Positions 29,064-38,013 of a DNA stretch of 64,000 nt are shown piece by piece. The stretch covers positions 1 to 64,000 of the forward strand of contig NZ_AZEH01000014.1 of assembly GCF_001436275.1 (NCBI RefSeq), in the 5' to 3' direction. This stretch comes from Liquorilactobacillus oeni DSM 19972. Its GTDB lineage: Bacteria; Bacillota; Bacilli; Lactobacillales; Lactobacillaceae. The stretch's first letter is position 1, and every line of letters starts with the position of its first letter. The notes under the pieces are model-generated. The model searched no databases and was not told the DNA's origin. It saw only the letters and a list, made by a program, of their open reading frames with translations. The position numbers were made by a program, and so were the translations under genes.

Positions 29064-29672
29064 TTAGTAACCAGTAGCATTTAACTCTTGAAAAAAAGAA
29101 TTGCTTATTTTAGAAAAGGGATAAAATACAGGCGCAGGAATCGGATGAGATGATATATGCTTTTCCGCCCAGATCATATCATACCATTTGGAAAATTTGT
29201 AGCCGCATTCATGAAAATGAGCAGTTTGCAGATAACCCATTTTTTTATGAAAATAAATGCTGGTTAATGGTAAGTGCTCATCTGCATTTTCTAAAAAACT
29301 GATACAAGCATTTAAGTTAAGAATGTTTTGTGCATATGCACTTTTTTCAAGTAACTGATAAAGTAGGCTTCCCAAGCCGTGATGTTGAAGCCCATTTTCG
29401 AGGTAAATAGATACTTCTGCTGACCAGTGGTAGGCTGCGCGCGGATGGAAAGCAGAAAGGTAGGCATAACCCACGATTTTATTATTTAAAAGGGCAACTA
29501 AATAAGGATAATTGGTTGAAATTTTGTTAATTCTGGTTTTGAACTCTGATACACTGGGAACAGTATATTCGAAAGTAATTGCTGTTTCCTTAACATAGTA
29601 GGAGTATATTTTGACTAAAGCTTGCGCATCTTCAGGTACTGCTTGTCTAATTTTGAGGTTGCTTTCTTTCAT
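29064..29672 (-). CDS. GNAT-family N-acetyltransferase (phosphinothricin acetyltransferase-like)
   Basis: 202 residues. It shows the start NLKIRQAVPEDAQALVKIYSYYVKETAITFEYTVPS, VGYAYLSAFHPRAAYHWSAEVSIYLENGLQHHGLGSLLYQLL with the acetyl-CoA loop, and a C-terminal HKKMGYLQTAHFHECGYKF. These match the Pat/Bar-like GNATs that acetylate phosphinothricin or methionine sulfoximine-type compounds. The start at 29672 follows AGGAAGTGG. It is the first gene of a three-gene minus-strand unit. The real substrate is not known. Confidence 0.85.
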   Translation of the reverse strand: MKESNLKIRQAVPEDAQALVKIYSYYVKETAITFEYTVPSVSEFKTRINKISTNYPYLVALLNNKIVGYAYLSAFHPRAAYHWSAEVSIYLENGLQHHGLGSLLYQLLEKSAYAQNILNLNACISFLENADEHLPLTSIYFHKKMGYLQTAHFHECGYKFSKWYDMIWAEKHISSHPIPAPVFYPFSKISNSFFQELNATGY

Positions 29673-29854
29673 TAATAAACCACTTCCTATTTTAAAAATT
29701 AGCTTAATTTTAGCGCGTTTTCTGTAATTAACAAGTTGTTTCAATTTAAAGCTTTCAATAAGTATTGCAAAAGCATTGAAAATAACTATAGGCTAAAGTA
29801 ATATAAGCACTGGCGGTACTTAATATATCGTTAAATTCATTTGGGAGTATTGCA

Positions 29855-30529
29855 ATGGAAAAAAGGCCACTTAATAAAACTTATGAGATGTCACTGCTGC
29901 TTGGGTACTTTATCTTTTCAATTTTATTGAACAGTTTGGGGAATGCTTTAACTGTTTCTCTTAATCTAGGAAGTGCACTTTGGACAGCGGCCGCAGTAAA
30001 CGTTTCGCATGCTTTAACAATTCAATTAGGTTTGATCCTATTTGTGGAAGGAATATTGGTAATCTTACTTAATTTAATATTAGTAGGGCGTATTTCATTT
30101 AAAAGGATCATTGGAAACTTGCTCTTTATGGTGTCGTTTTCTTACTTAATTGGTGAAATTTCAGAAAAACTGATTTTTTTAGGAATTGACAATCTTAACC
30201 TGCCGTTGAGAGTTTTGCTTGACTGTGTGGGAATTGTTTTAATTTCAACCGCAATTTCAATTTATCAAAGAGTTAACCTGATAATGCATCCTTGTGATGA
30301 CTTGATGCAGATTTTACGTTTTAAGTTTTTTAAGGGGAATCCAAGTATTGCACAGCTGGTTTCCTTTATTCCACCAATTATCGCAATTATATTTGCCATG
30401 GTTATTACTGGAAAGATTTATGCTATTAACATTGGAACTTTATTTGCATTATTCTTCCAAGGAGCACTTGTAGGTGTGGCTGACCGCACAGTTTTCCCTA
30501 CACTAAAACATCACAATCTTGAAGTTTGA
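29855..30529 (+). CDS. YczE/YyaS/YitT-type integral membrane protein
   Basis: 224 residues with five to six membrane segments (LLLGYFIFSILLNSLGNAL, LGLILFVEGILVILLNLIL, VLLDCVGIVLISTAISIYQ, LVSFIPPIIAIIFAMVIT and others). The LGSALWTAAAVNVSHA and MHPCDDLMQILR segments are like the YczE/YyaS family of unknown function. GGGAG precedes the ATG. It stands alone and is divergent from the GNAT unit. Roles in transport or export are only guesses. Confidence 0.75.
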   Translation: MEKRPLNKTYEMSLLLGYFIFSILLNSLGNALTVSLNLGSALWTAAAVNVSHALTIQLGLILFVEGILVILLNLILVGRISFKRIIGNLLFMVSFSYLIGEISEKLIFLGIDNLNLPLRVLLDCVGIVLISTAISIYQRVNLIMHPCDDLMQILRFKFFKGNPSIAQLVSFIPPIIAIIFAMVITGKIYAINIGTLFALFFQGALVGVADRTVFPTLKHHNLEV

Positions 30530-30578
30530 ATTGAATATATAAGCGAATAAGATGTTTACTGCAGTTATCAGGCAACAA

Positions 30579-30611
30579 AAAGTGGAGAGGTAGATGCCCT
30601 CTACTTTTTTA
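30579..30611 (+). terminator. Terminator downstream of the YczE-like gene
   Basis: Stem AAAAGT(gg)AGAGG with CCTCTACTTTT, followed by T and A. Confidence 0.65.
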
Positions 30612-30707
30612 TTATCCGCAGTTTTACTTTGCATCGATACAGACGCGATGAGGTGTTTTAAGTGTTTTTAAGAGTTTTAAATTATTTAAATTGTTTATAA
30701 AGTTATT

Positions 30708-30721
30708 TACAAGCGCTTACA
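30708..30721 (+). promoter_or_regulatory. Candidate cre site upstream of nagB
   Basis: TACAAGCGCTTACA matches the CcpA-binding consensus (TGWAANCGNTNWCA) at twelve of fourteen positions. It sits about 50 bases upstream of the nagB -35, which would suit catabolite control. Inferred from sequence only. Confidence 0.45.
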
Positions 30722-30768
30722 AGGATGCTAGAATAACGTTTGTAGGATATAAGGATAAATGCTGATGC

Positions 30769-30810
30769 TTGCATGTATGGTATAGTCCAATTATAATAGG
30801 ACTATACCAT
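30769..30810 (+). promoter_or_regulatory. nagB promoter with large operator palindrome
   Basis: TTGCAT-N17-TATAAT (30769-30797) is the promoter. A perfect 12-bp dyad, ATGGTATAGTCC and GGACTATACCAT with a 10-base centre holding the -10, spans 30777-30810. Each arm itself resembles a TGGTATAG-type GntR/NagR (YvoA) half-site. Repressor binding here would block RNA polymerase directly. Confidence 0.65.
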
Positions 30811-30823
30811 TACTGGAGGTAAT

Positions 30824-31537
30824 ATGATGAAAATTATTGTTGTTAAAGATAGCGAACAAGGCGGCAAGGAAGCTTGCAAAATTTTTAAAGAAGTACTCGC
30901 GGATAATGGAACTGTATTTGGGTTGGCAACTGGCAGTACTCCCTTAACGACTTATCGGAATTTGGTAAAAGATGATATTGATTTTTCTAATGCCATTTCT
31001 GTTAATCTGGATGAATATGTTGGTATAAAACCTGATAATCCGCAAAGCTATCAGTATTTTATGAATGAATATCTTTTTAAATATAAACCATTTAAGCATT
31101 CTTACTTGCCGCAAGGGGATGCTCCTGATTCAAAGAAGGAAGTTGAACGCTACGATAAAGTAATTGCTGAGAATCCAATTGATTTGCAGCTTCTTGGTAT
31201 TGGCCGCAACGGGCACATCGGATTTAATGAGCCTGGGTCTGACTTTAATTTAAAAACTCATAAAGTTGCATTATCACCTTCTACTATTAAAGCCAATGCA
31301 CGTTTCTTTAAAAATGAAGAAGATGTGCCGCGGTATGCGTATTCAATGGGGATTGGTTCAATCATGAAGTCGAAGAAGATTATTTTGGAAGCGTTCGGGG
31401 CGCAAAAAGCGCATGCAGTTGCCGCAATGATAGAAGGCCCAGTTAGTGCTGATTGTCCTGCAAGTGTTCTGCAAAAGCATAACGATGTAATTGTTATTGT
31501 TGATGAGGAAGCTGCAGCTGAGCTAAAGAAAAGATAA
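30824..31537 (+). CDS. nagB: Glucosamine-6-phosphate deaminase
   Basis: Converts glucosamine 6-phosphate to fructose 6-phosphate and ammonia. Motifs are [23 protein letters not shown] with the catalytic Asp, and [18 protein letters not shown]. The length of 237 residues fits the short Gram-positive type without an allosteric tail. GGAGG precedes two consecutive ATG codons, 30824 and 30827. A palindromic operator overlaps its promoter, and nagA is not adjacent. Confidence 0.96.
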   Translation: MMKIIVVKDSEQGGKEACKIFKEVLADNGTVFGLATGSTPLTTYRNLVKDDIDFSNAISVNLDEYVGIKPDNPQSYQYFMNEYLFKYKPFKHSYLPQGDAPDSKKEVERYDKVIAENPIDLQLLGIGRNGHIGFNEPGSDFNLKTHKVALSPSTIKANARFFKNEEDVPRYAYSMGIGSIMKSKKIILEAFGAQKAHAVAAMIEGPVSADCPASVLQKHNDVIVIVDEEAAAELKKR

Positions 31538-31548
31538 TTTTCTAAAAG

Positions 31549-31654
31549 TGGATATGGGTCAAAAGCCAGTAGCTTGTGTTCGAACACAAAATTGGGAACA
31601 ACACACTCCAGCCCAAGTTCGCAGCATAAGTATACTGCCTTATGATCCATATCC
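31549..31654. repeat. Structured intergenic element between nagB and birA
   Basis: The outer ends GGATATGG and CCATATCC pair. Inside is GTGTTCGAACAC, a perfect 12-base palindrome. Read on the minus strand it contains GGAGTGTG and ends TTTTGACCCATATCC, words shared with the intergenic elements at 2.6 and 36.3 kb. The overall order of blocks differs, so I regard it only as a possible relative. Confidence 0.35.
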
Positions 31655-31655
31655 G

Positions 31656-31715
31656 TTTTAAGGTAAACTAAAAAGCCAGGACAGTACTGTCTTGGCTTTT
31701 TAGTTTACCTTAAAA
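31656..31715. terminator. Bidirectional terminator, 30-bp palindrome
   Basis: Sixty bases form a hairpin with two 30-base arms and no spacer, with one C-to-T difference that still allows a G-U pair. The core is AAAAAGCCAGGACAGT. Poly-A and poly-T lie on opposite sides, so it can terminate both nagB (plus) and birA (minus). Confidence 0.85.
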
Positions 31716-31731
31716 TATTATGAATTTTATT

Positions 31732-32712
31732 TTAGTTGCCGTTATCAGTTAAGCGCACTTTTGTAACTTCCCCAGAAGAAAAACAAGTACCGTTAGTAAA
31801 AACAAGTCTACCGAAGTTATCAATATTTTCTACAATACCAGTAAAATACTCAGTGCCTTGGGAAACAGTGACTTCCTTGCCGATTAAGCTTGAATGTTTT
31901 CTATATTCTGGCAAAAAGGTACCATTTTCATAGTCAGCATAAAGTTTGAAGAATTCATTTAAGATACTTGCAACAAATAAATTACGAGATAATTTTTTCT
32001 TAAGCACAGCTTCGCGTAAAGATCCAGCACGCTGTTGTAAAGCTGGGGGAAAAATTGCAGGATTTGTCAGGTAGTTGACACCAATGCCAACAACTAGTTG
32101 ACTGATAGACTGGCTTTCAATATCAGTAATCGCTTCCGTAAGAATCCCGGTCACTTTTTTGCCGTCTAAAGTAATATCGTTGACCCATTTTATTTCAGGA
32201 GTAACTGCTAAGTTTTTTTCAAGGGTGCGGGTAACTGCTAACGCAGTAGCTGTGGTTAAAAGGCCTGGATTCAAAAAGGCCGCCGTATTGTTGAGAAGAA
32301 TACTCATATAAATACCGGTATCTGGGGAAGAATATCCGCGGCCATGGCGACCGTAACCGCTAACCTGTTGATTAGCGATTATAATAGTTGGTCTATGCTG
32401 CGGCTGCTGAACAGATAGCTCTTTTGCTCTAGTATTGGTGGAATCGATCACTTCGTGAATTTCCAGGACCAATTGTCTTTGAAGATCTTCGGCTAAATGT
32501 TGTCTGATTATAAACTCGTTTAATTTCCCATCATCTTGATAAAAGTACCCTGTATGCCTTTTGCTGCTGATGGGGAATTCTTCATCTTGTAGCACCTTGA
32601 CTATTTTCCAAACTGCGGTTCGAGAAAGACCTAGCTTCATTGCGATAGTTTCTCCGGAAATGAAGGTGGGGCTTGTTGAAATTAATTTTAATACTTTTTG
32701 TGTGTTATCCAT
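31732..32712 (-). CDS. birA: Biotin-protein ligase / biotin operon repressor
   Basis: Attaches biotin to acetyl-CoA carboxylase and, in the bifunctional type, represses biotin genes. The N-terminal winged helix (FISGETIAMKLGLSRTAVWKIVKVLQDEEF) is followed by the ligase domain with DSTNTRAKEL, the biotinyl-AMP loop SGYGRHGRGYSSPDTGIYMS, and IKWVNDITLDGKKVTGIL. A C-terminal SH3-like domain is present. At 326 residues it is the full bifunctional form. It stands alone on the minus strand. Confidence 0.95.
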   Translation of the reverse strand: MDNTQKVLKLISTSPTFISGETIAMKLGLSRTAVWKIVKVLQDEEFPISSKRHTGYFYQDDGKLNEFIIRQHLAEDLQRQLVLEIHEVIDSTNTRAKELSVQQPQHRPTIIIANQQVSGYGRHGRGYSSPDTGIYMSILLNNTAAFLNPGLLTTATALAVTRTLEKNLAVTPEIKWVNDITLDGKKVTGILTEAITDIESQSISQLVVGIGVNYLTNPAIFPPALQQRAGSLREAVLKKKLSRNLFVASILNEFFKLYADYENGTFLPEYRKHSSLIGKEVTVSQGTEYFTGIVENIDNFGRLVFTNGTCFSSGEVTKVRLTDNGN

Positions 32713-32875
32713 TTTTTCATCCTTAGATACTTTTAATCTGGATTATAGCCGGTAATTTCCGAGAATTCAAATTTGTATTAATTATTTTTTTTATAATAAA
32801 ATTTAAAATTCTTTTTTTGCCGTTTTATGCATGTTATCTTGTAAAGAAACAGAAGATAAAAGAAGGACAGTATTT

Positions 32876-33973
32876 TTGAAGAAAAAAAATATCTTATTAG
32901 AGATTTTGGTATTATTTCTTGGTGGGCTTGCGCTTTATACCTTTACCACTAATGACGCTTTTTTGTACCGGCAGCCGCTTTTGAAAATCTCTGCAGTAAA
33001 AAATGGAAAAACAAGAGTAACAAAAGATGAATTTAATAATCATGATAAGCAGACTATCCAAAAAGTGACGGGTTACATTCTAAATGGCACTGATAGAGGA
33101 AAAAAGTATACTTTTAATAATACATATACTGAATCTGGCGGAATGGACCAGCACTTATACGCTGGACAGCAAGTCTTTGTTAATGTTTACCAGCAAAGGG
33201 ACCAGACTTCAGTTTCTATAATTACTTTTAAACGCGATACTTATCTTGCTATGCTTTTATGGCTGATGGCATGTTTACTTTTCATTGTAATGCAAGTGAA
33301 GGGTTTGCGAACAATAGGCAGTGTGATATTAAACTTTGTATTGTTTCTTTTTGTGGTTCAGTTGGATGTTAATTGGAACTTTACCTCTTTTTTTGGAATT
33401 TTTGCAGTTAGTGCTCTTATTTTTACAGTTTTAACTCTCGTTTTAATATTGGGATGGAATAAACAATGTTTGGTTACATTAAGTGCTATTATTATTGGAA
33501 CTGCAACAGCTTTGGGACTTTGCGTGTTGGTGATGTGGATTACAAAAGACAAGGGGATGCATTATGAAGCCCTTGATTTCGCAACCCAACAGCCTAAACA
33601 GCTTTTTTTATCTTCTAGTTTGATCGGGCTCCTTGGAACAGTGATGGATGCTGCCACGGATATTGTTTCAACCTTGTTTGAAATGAAGCGTAGACAGCCA
33701 CAAGTTAGTTTCAAAAGGTTGTATTTTTCTGGAAGAAAAGTTGGAAACTCTATCATGGGTCCTTTGATTAATGTTTTGTTGCTGATTTTTTTTGCTGAAA
33801 CGATTACACTTGCTATCCTCTATTTTAGAACTGGAAATTCGATCGGTTATACATTTTCATGGACGATGTCGCTTGGCTTAGTCCAGGCATTGATTAGCGG
33901 GATTGGGATTACTTTAGTAATCCCGTCGGCAAGTTTTTTAGCTGCTATTACTTTGGGGAGAATGGAAAAATGA
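32876..33973 (+). CDS. YibE/F family membrane protein, N-terminal partner
   Basis: 365 residues. An N-terminal anchor (LLEILVLFLGGLALYTF) is followed by an extracytoplasmic domain of about 90 residues, then six to seven membrane segments with DAATDIVSTLFEMKRR and SIMGPLINVLLLIFFAETI, typical of YibE/F. I chose TTG 32876 with AGAAGGA nine bases upstream; the earlier ATG at 32831 has no ribosome site. Its stop overlaps the next YibE/F gene (ATGA), so the two probably form a complex. Function is unknown in the family. Confidence 0.82.
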   Translation: MKKKNILLEILVLFLGGLALYTFTTNDAFLYRQPLLKISAVKNGKTRVTKDEFNNHDKQTIQKVTGYILNGTDRGKKYTFNNTYTESGGMDQHLYAGQQVFVNVYQQRDQTSVSIITFKRDTYLAMLLWLMACLLFIVMQVKGLRTIGSVILNFVLFLFVVQLDVNWNFTSFFGIFAVSALIFTVLTLVLILGWNKQCLVTLSAIIIGTATALGLCVLVMWITKDKGMHYEALDFATQQPKQLFLSSSLIGLLGTVMDAATDIVSTLFEMKRRQPQVSFKRLYFSGRKVGNSIMGPLINVLLLIFFAETITLAILYFRTGNSIGYTFSWTMSLGLVQALISGIGITLVIPSASFLAAITLGRMEK

Positions 33974-34731
33974 CAACAATAACAGGATTAACAATTGTTT
34001 TAGCTGTTTTGATGATTCTAAGCGGCGGCCGTAGAGGAGCAGTTTCTTTTATTAGCCTGCTATTAAACTTTACACTCTTGTTTTTAACAGTGATTTTGAT
34101 TGCAGGGGGCCTGCCAATACTGACAGTAACCTTCCTTAGTGCCATCTGCATTCTAGCAATCACTATTTATCTGGGAAATAACGAAGAAACTGAAACAAAC
34201 GTTGCTTTTCTGGCAACACTCGCGGTCTTGGGAATTATGGTCCTCTTGGTTGTTCCTTTAGATCACCTTGCCCAGATTCAAGGCTTTAGTAATGAAGAGT
34301 CTGAAGAAATAGAAGCTTTTAATTTGGCAATTGGTGTTAACTTTGAAGCTATAGTTATTACAACTACATTATTGAGTACTCTTGGTGCAATCGCTGAAGC
34401 AGCTATTGCGATTGCTAGTGGAATGACTGAAATAATTCGCCAAACTGGTGATCATGGAGATGAAGAGTTGCGAAAAAGCGGACGTAACATTGGATTTCAA
34501 ATTATGGGGATGACTTTCAATACTCTCTTTTTTGGAATGTTTGGCGGAAATCTTGCTTTGTTTATTTTGTTATATAAGCTGCATGCTTCGTTTGGCTATT
34601 ACTTAAATTCAAAAATCTTTGTAAGCGAGCTTTTTGTCGTGATATATTCAGCGATAGCGGTAATTTTGGTTATTTGGATCACCATTGAATTCATGATTTT
34701 AAAAGCGCATAAAATATATGATCGAAAATAA
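33970..34731 (+). CDS. YibE/F family membrane protein, second partner
   Basis: 253 residues with about six membrane segments and the family block LGAIAEAAIAIASGMTEI followed by MGMTFNTLFFGMFGGNLALFILL. It lacks the extracytoplasmic domain of its upstream partner. The four-base overlap indicates translational coupling. Like the first protein it has no established role. Confidence 0.82.
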   Translation: MTTITGLTIVLAVLMILSGGRRGAVSFISLLLNFTLLFLTVILIAGGLPILTVTFLSAICILAITIYLGNNEETETNVAFLATLAVLGIMVLLVVPLDHLAQIQGFSNEESEEIEAFNLAIGVNFEAIVITTTLLSTLGAIAEAAIAIASGMTEIIRQTGDHGDEELRKSGRNIGFQIMGMTFNTLFFGMFGGNLALFILLYKLHASFGYYLNSKIFVSELFVVIYSAIAVILVIWITIEFMILKAHKIYDRK

Positions 34732-34801
34732 CGCAGATATTAAAGTCAAGTTAGTCGTGTTATAATTACTTATATAAAAATTCATGTTTGGGGGAAAATT
34801 C

Positions 34802-35797
34802 ATGAATACTCGAATAGAAAAAGGAATTCTTGTTTTAATGGTCTTGGGTCTTTCAGTAGCAACTGCAGCTTGTTCTTCTAATAATTATTCAGTTTCAAAT
34901 AGCGCTACGTCAAGGACTTCAGAGGCAGAAACATACAATCGAGCTTTAAAGTACTTGAAAAAGGGTGCTCCGCAACAGGCTTATCACGAATTAGAAAAAA
35001 ATGTAAAAAATGGAAAAGCTGATAAAAAATCAAAAGAACTTTATTATAATATTGAGACACTTTTAACGGCCAAGAAGGCAGTAACAGAAAATAAGCTGTC
35101 AACTGCTGCTGCAAAGCTGAGAGCTTTAGAACAGGTGAAAACCCCGCAAAGCTTGATAAAACAAGTTAAAGAAGTTAAGGGTGAATACCAAGCGGTTAAA
35201 TTGGCAAAACTTTATTATAATGAGACTGTAGCTTACTATAAGGCTGGACGTTACTCAGAAGCTGGGGGAAGCCTTGAGATGCTTTTGACTTTGCCTGAGA
35301 AATATCAGGCGGTAGCTGCATACCAAGAAAAGGGTAAGGCTTACGAAGAGCAGATTGCGTCAGCTCAAAATAAAAATGTTCAAACTACTTCAGCTTCCGC
35401 CAGCGTTACTAGTTCGGCTGCTGCAACGTCAAGTTCTGCACAGACCAGCGGTTATACTAACGCACGCAGTTCCAAAATCGTCAGTTCTGAATATCAGCAA
35501 AAAACCGGAAGCTCAATTTCTTCTGCCACTAATAGTCAGGTTTCTTCTGTTGCACAAGCACTTTCTGATTCAGATATCTTAGGTAAGTTTCGTAGTGTAA
35601 CGGGCATTCCGCAAGAAGCAGGCGATCAATATTACGTCAAGAAGCTGATTGACAGTACTTACCAAATAGAAATCAGACATACAAGTCCAAATAACACAGC
35701 TGTCTCTAATCTTAAAGGAATGTACAAGTATGATTATAAGACAGGTATTGCAGAAAAGATGAACGAAATTACAGGTCAGTATTCACGAATTAACTAA
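34802..35797 (+). CDS. Predicted lipoprotein with TPR-like region and Ser-rich linker
   Basis: 331 residues. The signal sequence GILVLMVLGLSVATAACSS ends in an imperfect lipobox (TAAC). Residues of about 45-195 are helical repeats rich in A, K, E and Y (TYNRALKYLKKGAPQQAYHELEK..., KLYYNETVAYYKAGRYSEAGG), like tetratricopeptides. A Ser/Ala/Thr-rich low-complexity linker follows, then a compact C-terminal domain (ITGIPQEAGDQYY-like, TYQIEIRHTSPNN). GGGGG precedes ATG 34802, which is preferred to ATG 34784. It is likely a surface-exposed lipoprotein; role unknown. Confidence 0.7.
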   Translation: MNTRIEKGILVLMVLGLSVATAACSSNNYSVSNSATSRTSEAETYNRALKYLKKGAPQQAYHELEKNVKNGKADKKSKELYYNIETLLTAKKAVTENKLSTAAAKLRALEQVKTPQSLIKQVKEVKGEYQAVKLAKLYYNETVAYYKAGRYSEAGGSLEMLLTLPEKYQAVAAYQEKGKAYEEQIASAQNKNVQTTSASASVTSSAAATSSSAQTSGYTNARSSKIVSSEYQQKTGSSISSATNSQVSSVAQALSDSDILGKFRSVTGIPQEAGDQYYVKKLIDSTYQIEIRHTSPNNTAVSNLKGMYKYDYKTGIAEKMNEITGQYSRIN

Positions 35798-35836
35798 TAA
35801 TTAAAAGCAGTTTTGCTTACATTAACGGGGTGCAGA

Positions 35837-36202
35837 TTGGAAAAAATGCGACAACATTATTATTGGAAACCGGTTTTGTTTTGCTTTCTTTTGGGATTTT
35901 TTCTTTTCCTCTTAGGAATATTTGGGTTAAACCGAATCTTAATAGCTGACTGTTTGTTTATCTTGGGGCTGGCAGGAGTCTGTTTCACAGTAGTAGATAT
36001 CCTACTAGGTGCTCATTTGCTGGCCGGTTGGTTTCGGCATAAAAAAAAGGGTGAAAGCGATGAGGAGTATCAGGCTTCTAAGATAGATCCCAAAAAAGTG
36101 GGCCGTTTAAAAGATGGACCGGTTCGTTTCAGCAGGTTTGGCAAGAGCAGTCTTTCAGTTGGGATGGTTTACATCATTTTTTCTGTTCTGCTCACACTTT
36201 GA
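35837..36202 (+). CDS. DUF3899-like small membrane protein
   Basis: About 121 residues. Two membrane helices (PVLFCFLLGFFLFLLGIFGL, IADCLFILGLAGVCFTVVDILLGAHLLAG) are followed by a charged cytoplasmic loop and a C-terminal helix (LSVGMVYIIFSVLLTL), as in DUF3899 proteins. The start could be TTG 35837, just after ACGGGGTG, or ATG 35846. It follows the lipoprotein gene by about 40 bases. Function unknown. Confidence 0.6.
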   Translation: MEKMRQHYYWKPVLFCFLLGFFLFLLGIFGLNRILIADCLFILGLAGVCFTVVDILLGAHLLAGWFRHKKKGESDEEYQASKIDPKKVGRLKDGPVRFSRFGKSSLSVGMVYIIFSVLLTL

Positions 36203-36314
36203 AAGCTTTTATATAGTATGTGATGTCAAATCGCAGGTTTATTTGTTGTATCGGTAAATATCCAGAAGGGAATAGTACAGACAGAAAAGCTGGTTACACA
36301 GATTCTACATATAA

Positions 36315-36446
36315 AAGGAGTGTGCCAATAGTCGTTAGATTTTGAGTATTTAAGCGGAAAAGACTGACTTATGGAACACGTTTATCCGGAATAAGTAGAG
36401 GAGGAGCTAGGTTAAAATTTCACTTTTGACCCAGTCCCCCTTTTTG
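36315..36446 (+). repeat. Structured intergenic element, copy 2, ending in a terminator
   Basis: It begins AAAGGAGTGTGCCAATAGTCG, then TTTTGAGTATTTAAGCGG, TAAGTAGA and a terminator with TTTTGACCCAGTCCCCC. These blocks follow the same order as in the element at 2593-2778. The loop regions have diverged. Here it lies between a DUF3899-like gene (plus) and an HD gene (minus), so either strand of context differs from copy 1. Confidence 0.5.
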
Positions 36447-36480
36447 GTATTGAAAATATAAATATAAATTAAAAATTTAC

Positions 36481-37812
36481 CTAGTTGTTTTTAGGATCAA
36501 CTACCCATCTGTTTTTTAAATATTTTTGGAATTTTTGGTAGATAGGTGTAAAGACTTCGGGTTCTTCATTGGAAGATAGCATCTCTTTTGGAAAGAAGAA
36601 ACGCTCATCTCCTGAAAACTTTCCCGTAATTGAATTTACGAGTCTACTGACAGCAGAAAGTTCAACGAGTGAGCCATCATCGCGCATTAGTTCAATTTGA
36701 TCAGCTTTTTTCTGACCATCAGGGACAATGGTATCATAAGGCAGATCGTAACTGTTGTTTGTAGCTGTATAGTACTCCTCATTATAGCCCGCTTCGCTAA
36801 CAAGTTTGCGCAGTTTAGGCAGTAGCTTTTTGGTTTGTGCCGAGTAACTAACCGATTTTAGCGGTTTCCGGTTTAAAAATCTTTTAGCAAGGTCATTTAA
36901 TATTTGGTCAGAACTATCGCACCATTGGATGAAATAAGTGTTTAAAACGCCATCATCAAGCTTTAAGTAATCAGCAATTGTAAAACTTTTTTTTAAAAAG
37001 GGAAGCAATAGTACAGGATTTCCGATTGCTTCTTGTTCATGATGATCATACAAAAAACGTGCTCTTTTTAGCAAGTGGCTTAAAATTACTTCCATTGAAC
37101 GAGAAACCGGATGGAAATAAACTTGTTGATACATCTGAAAACGGCTGACGATATAATCTTCGACTGCATGCATTCCGCTGATATGAAAAGTGATTCCATT
37201 TTTATAAGGACGCATTACGCGTAAGATTCTTTTAAGATCGAATGTTCCGTAATTGGTGCCAGTATAATATGAATCGCGTAGAAGATAATCCATACGATCA
37301 GCATCAATCTGACTTGAAATCATCTGAACAACTTGCGGGTTTGGGTATGTTTTTTGAATGACACTGGCAACTTTTTGTGGGAAATCAGCACCAACCCGTC
37401 TGAGTACTTGGTTTACTTCTGTTTCAGGTGAAGTTAGAATTTGAACAGTTAGATTTTCATGATCAGTGTGAAAAATATGTTCAAAAGTATGGGAATAAGG
37501 ACCGTGTCCGATATCATGCAGCAAAGCCGCACAGAGTGCAACAAGACGCTCTTTGTCATCCCAAAGTCCATCGTTAACAGTTTTAGTTGGATAATTTCGT
37601 TGGAAAATATCGCAGATTTGACGTGTTATTTCATAAACACCTACGGAATGAGTAAATCTTGAATGCTCAGCACCATGAAAGGTAATATTAGAAGTGCCTA
37701 ATTGCCGAATTCGACGTAAACGCTGAAACTCGCGAGTATTTATAAGGTCGAGAATAACTTGGTGCTGGATGTAAATATAACTATGAATAGGGTCGCGCAA
37801 AACTTTTTCCAT
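36481..37812 (-). CDS. HD-superfamily phosphohydrolase (YwfO-like)
   Basis: 443 residues. KVLRDPIHSYIYI is the family start, FTHSVGVYEITR carries the first His, and ALLHDIGHGPYSHTFEHIF the HD metal pair. The region QIDADRMDYLLRDSYYTG is typical of the YwfO/SamHD1-related group. Relatives hydrolyse dNTPs. The ATG at 37812 has only a weak site upstream. It is the only gene on this strand between 32.7 and 44.6 kb. Confidence 0.88.
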   Translation of the reverse strand: MEKVLRDPIHSYIYIQHQVILDLINTREFQRLRRIRQLGTSNITFHGAEHSRFTHSVGVYEITRQICDIFQRNYPTKTVNDGLWDDKERLVALCAALLHDIGHGPYSHTFEHIFHTDHENLTVQILTSPETEVNQVLRRVGADFPQKVASVIQKTYPNPQVVQMISSQIDADRMDYLLRDSYYTGTNYGTFDLKRILRVMRPYKNGITFHISGMHAVEDYIVSRFQMYQQVYFHPVSRSMEVILSHLLKRARFLYDHHEQEAIGNPVLLLPFLKKSFTIADYLKLDDGVLNTYFIQWCDSSDQILNDLAKRFLNRKPLKSVSYSAQTKKLLPKLRKLVSEAGYNEEYYTATNNSYDLPYDTIVPDGQKKADQIELMRDDGSLVELSAVSRLVNSITGKFSGDERFFFPKEMLSSNEEPEVFTPIYQKFQKYLKNRWVVDPKNN

Positions 37813-38013
37813 CGGTAACTTTTTATCTTGATAAGCAGTAATAATTCATCAGCCCCTGACCATGCCTTTTTGTTTAGAAAATACATTTATATTATAGCTT
37901 AAACTAAGATATGCTGCACAGACTCGATTGAAATCAATTTCAAATAGCTAACTAAATTTGCAAAAATGCTATATAATTAAAGTAAAAGGTTTAAGAAAAG
38001 GGGGGAAACTTCT

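Noticed and set aside
35395-35470. Short tandem repeat in the lipoprotein gene
   Set aside because: Ser/Ala/Thr-rich low complexity only; codons vary and no regular unit repeats.
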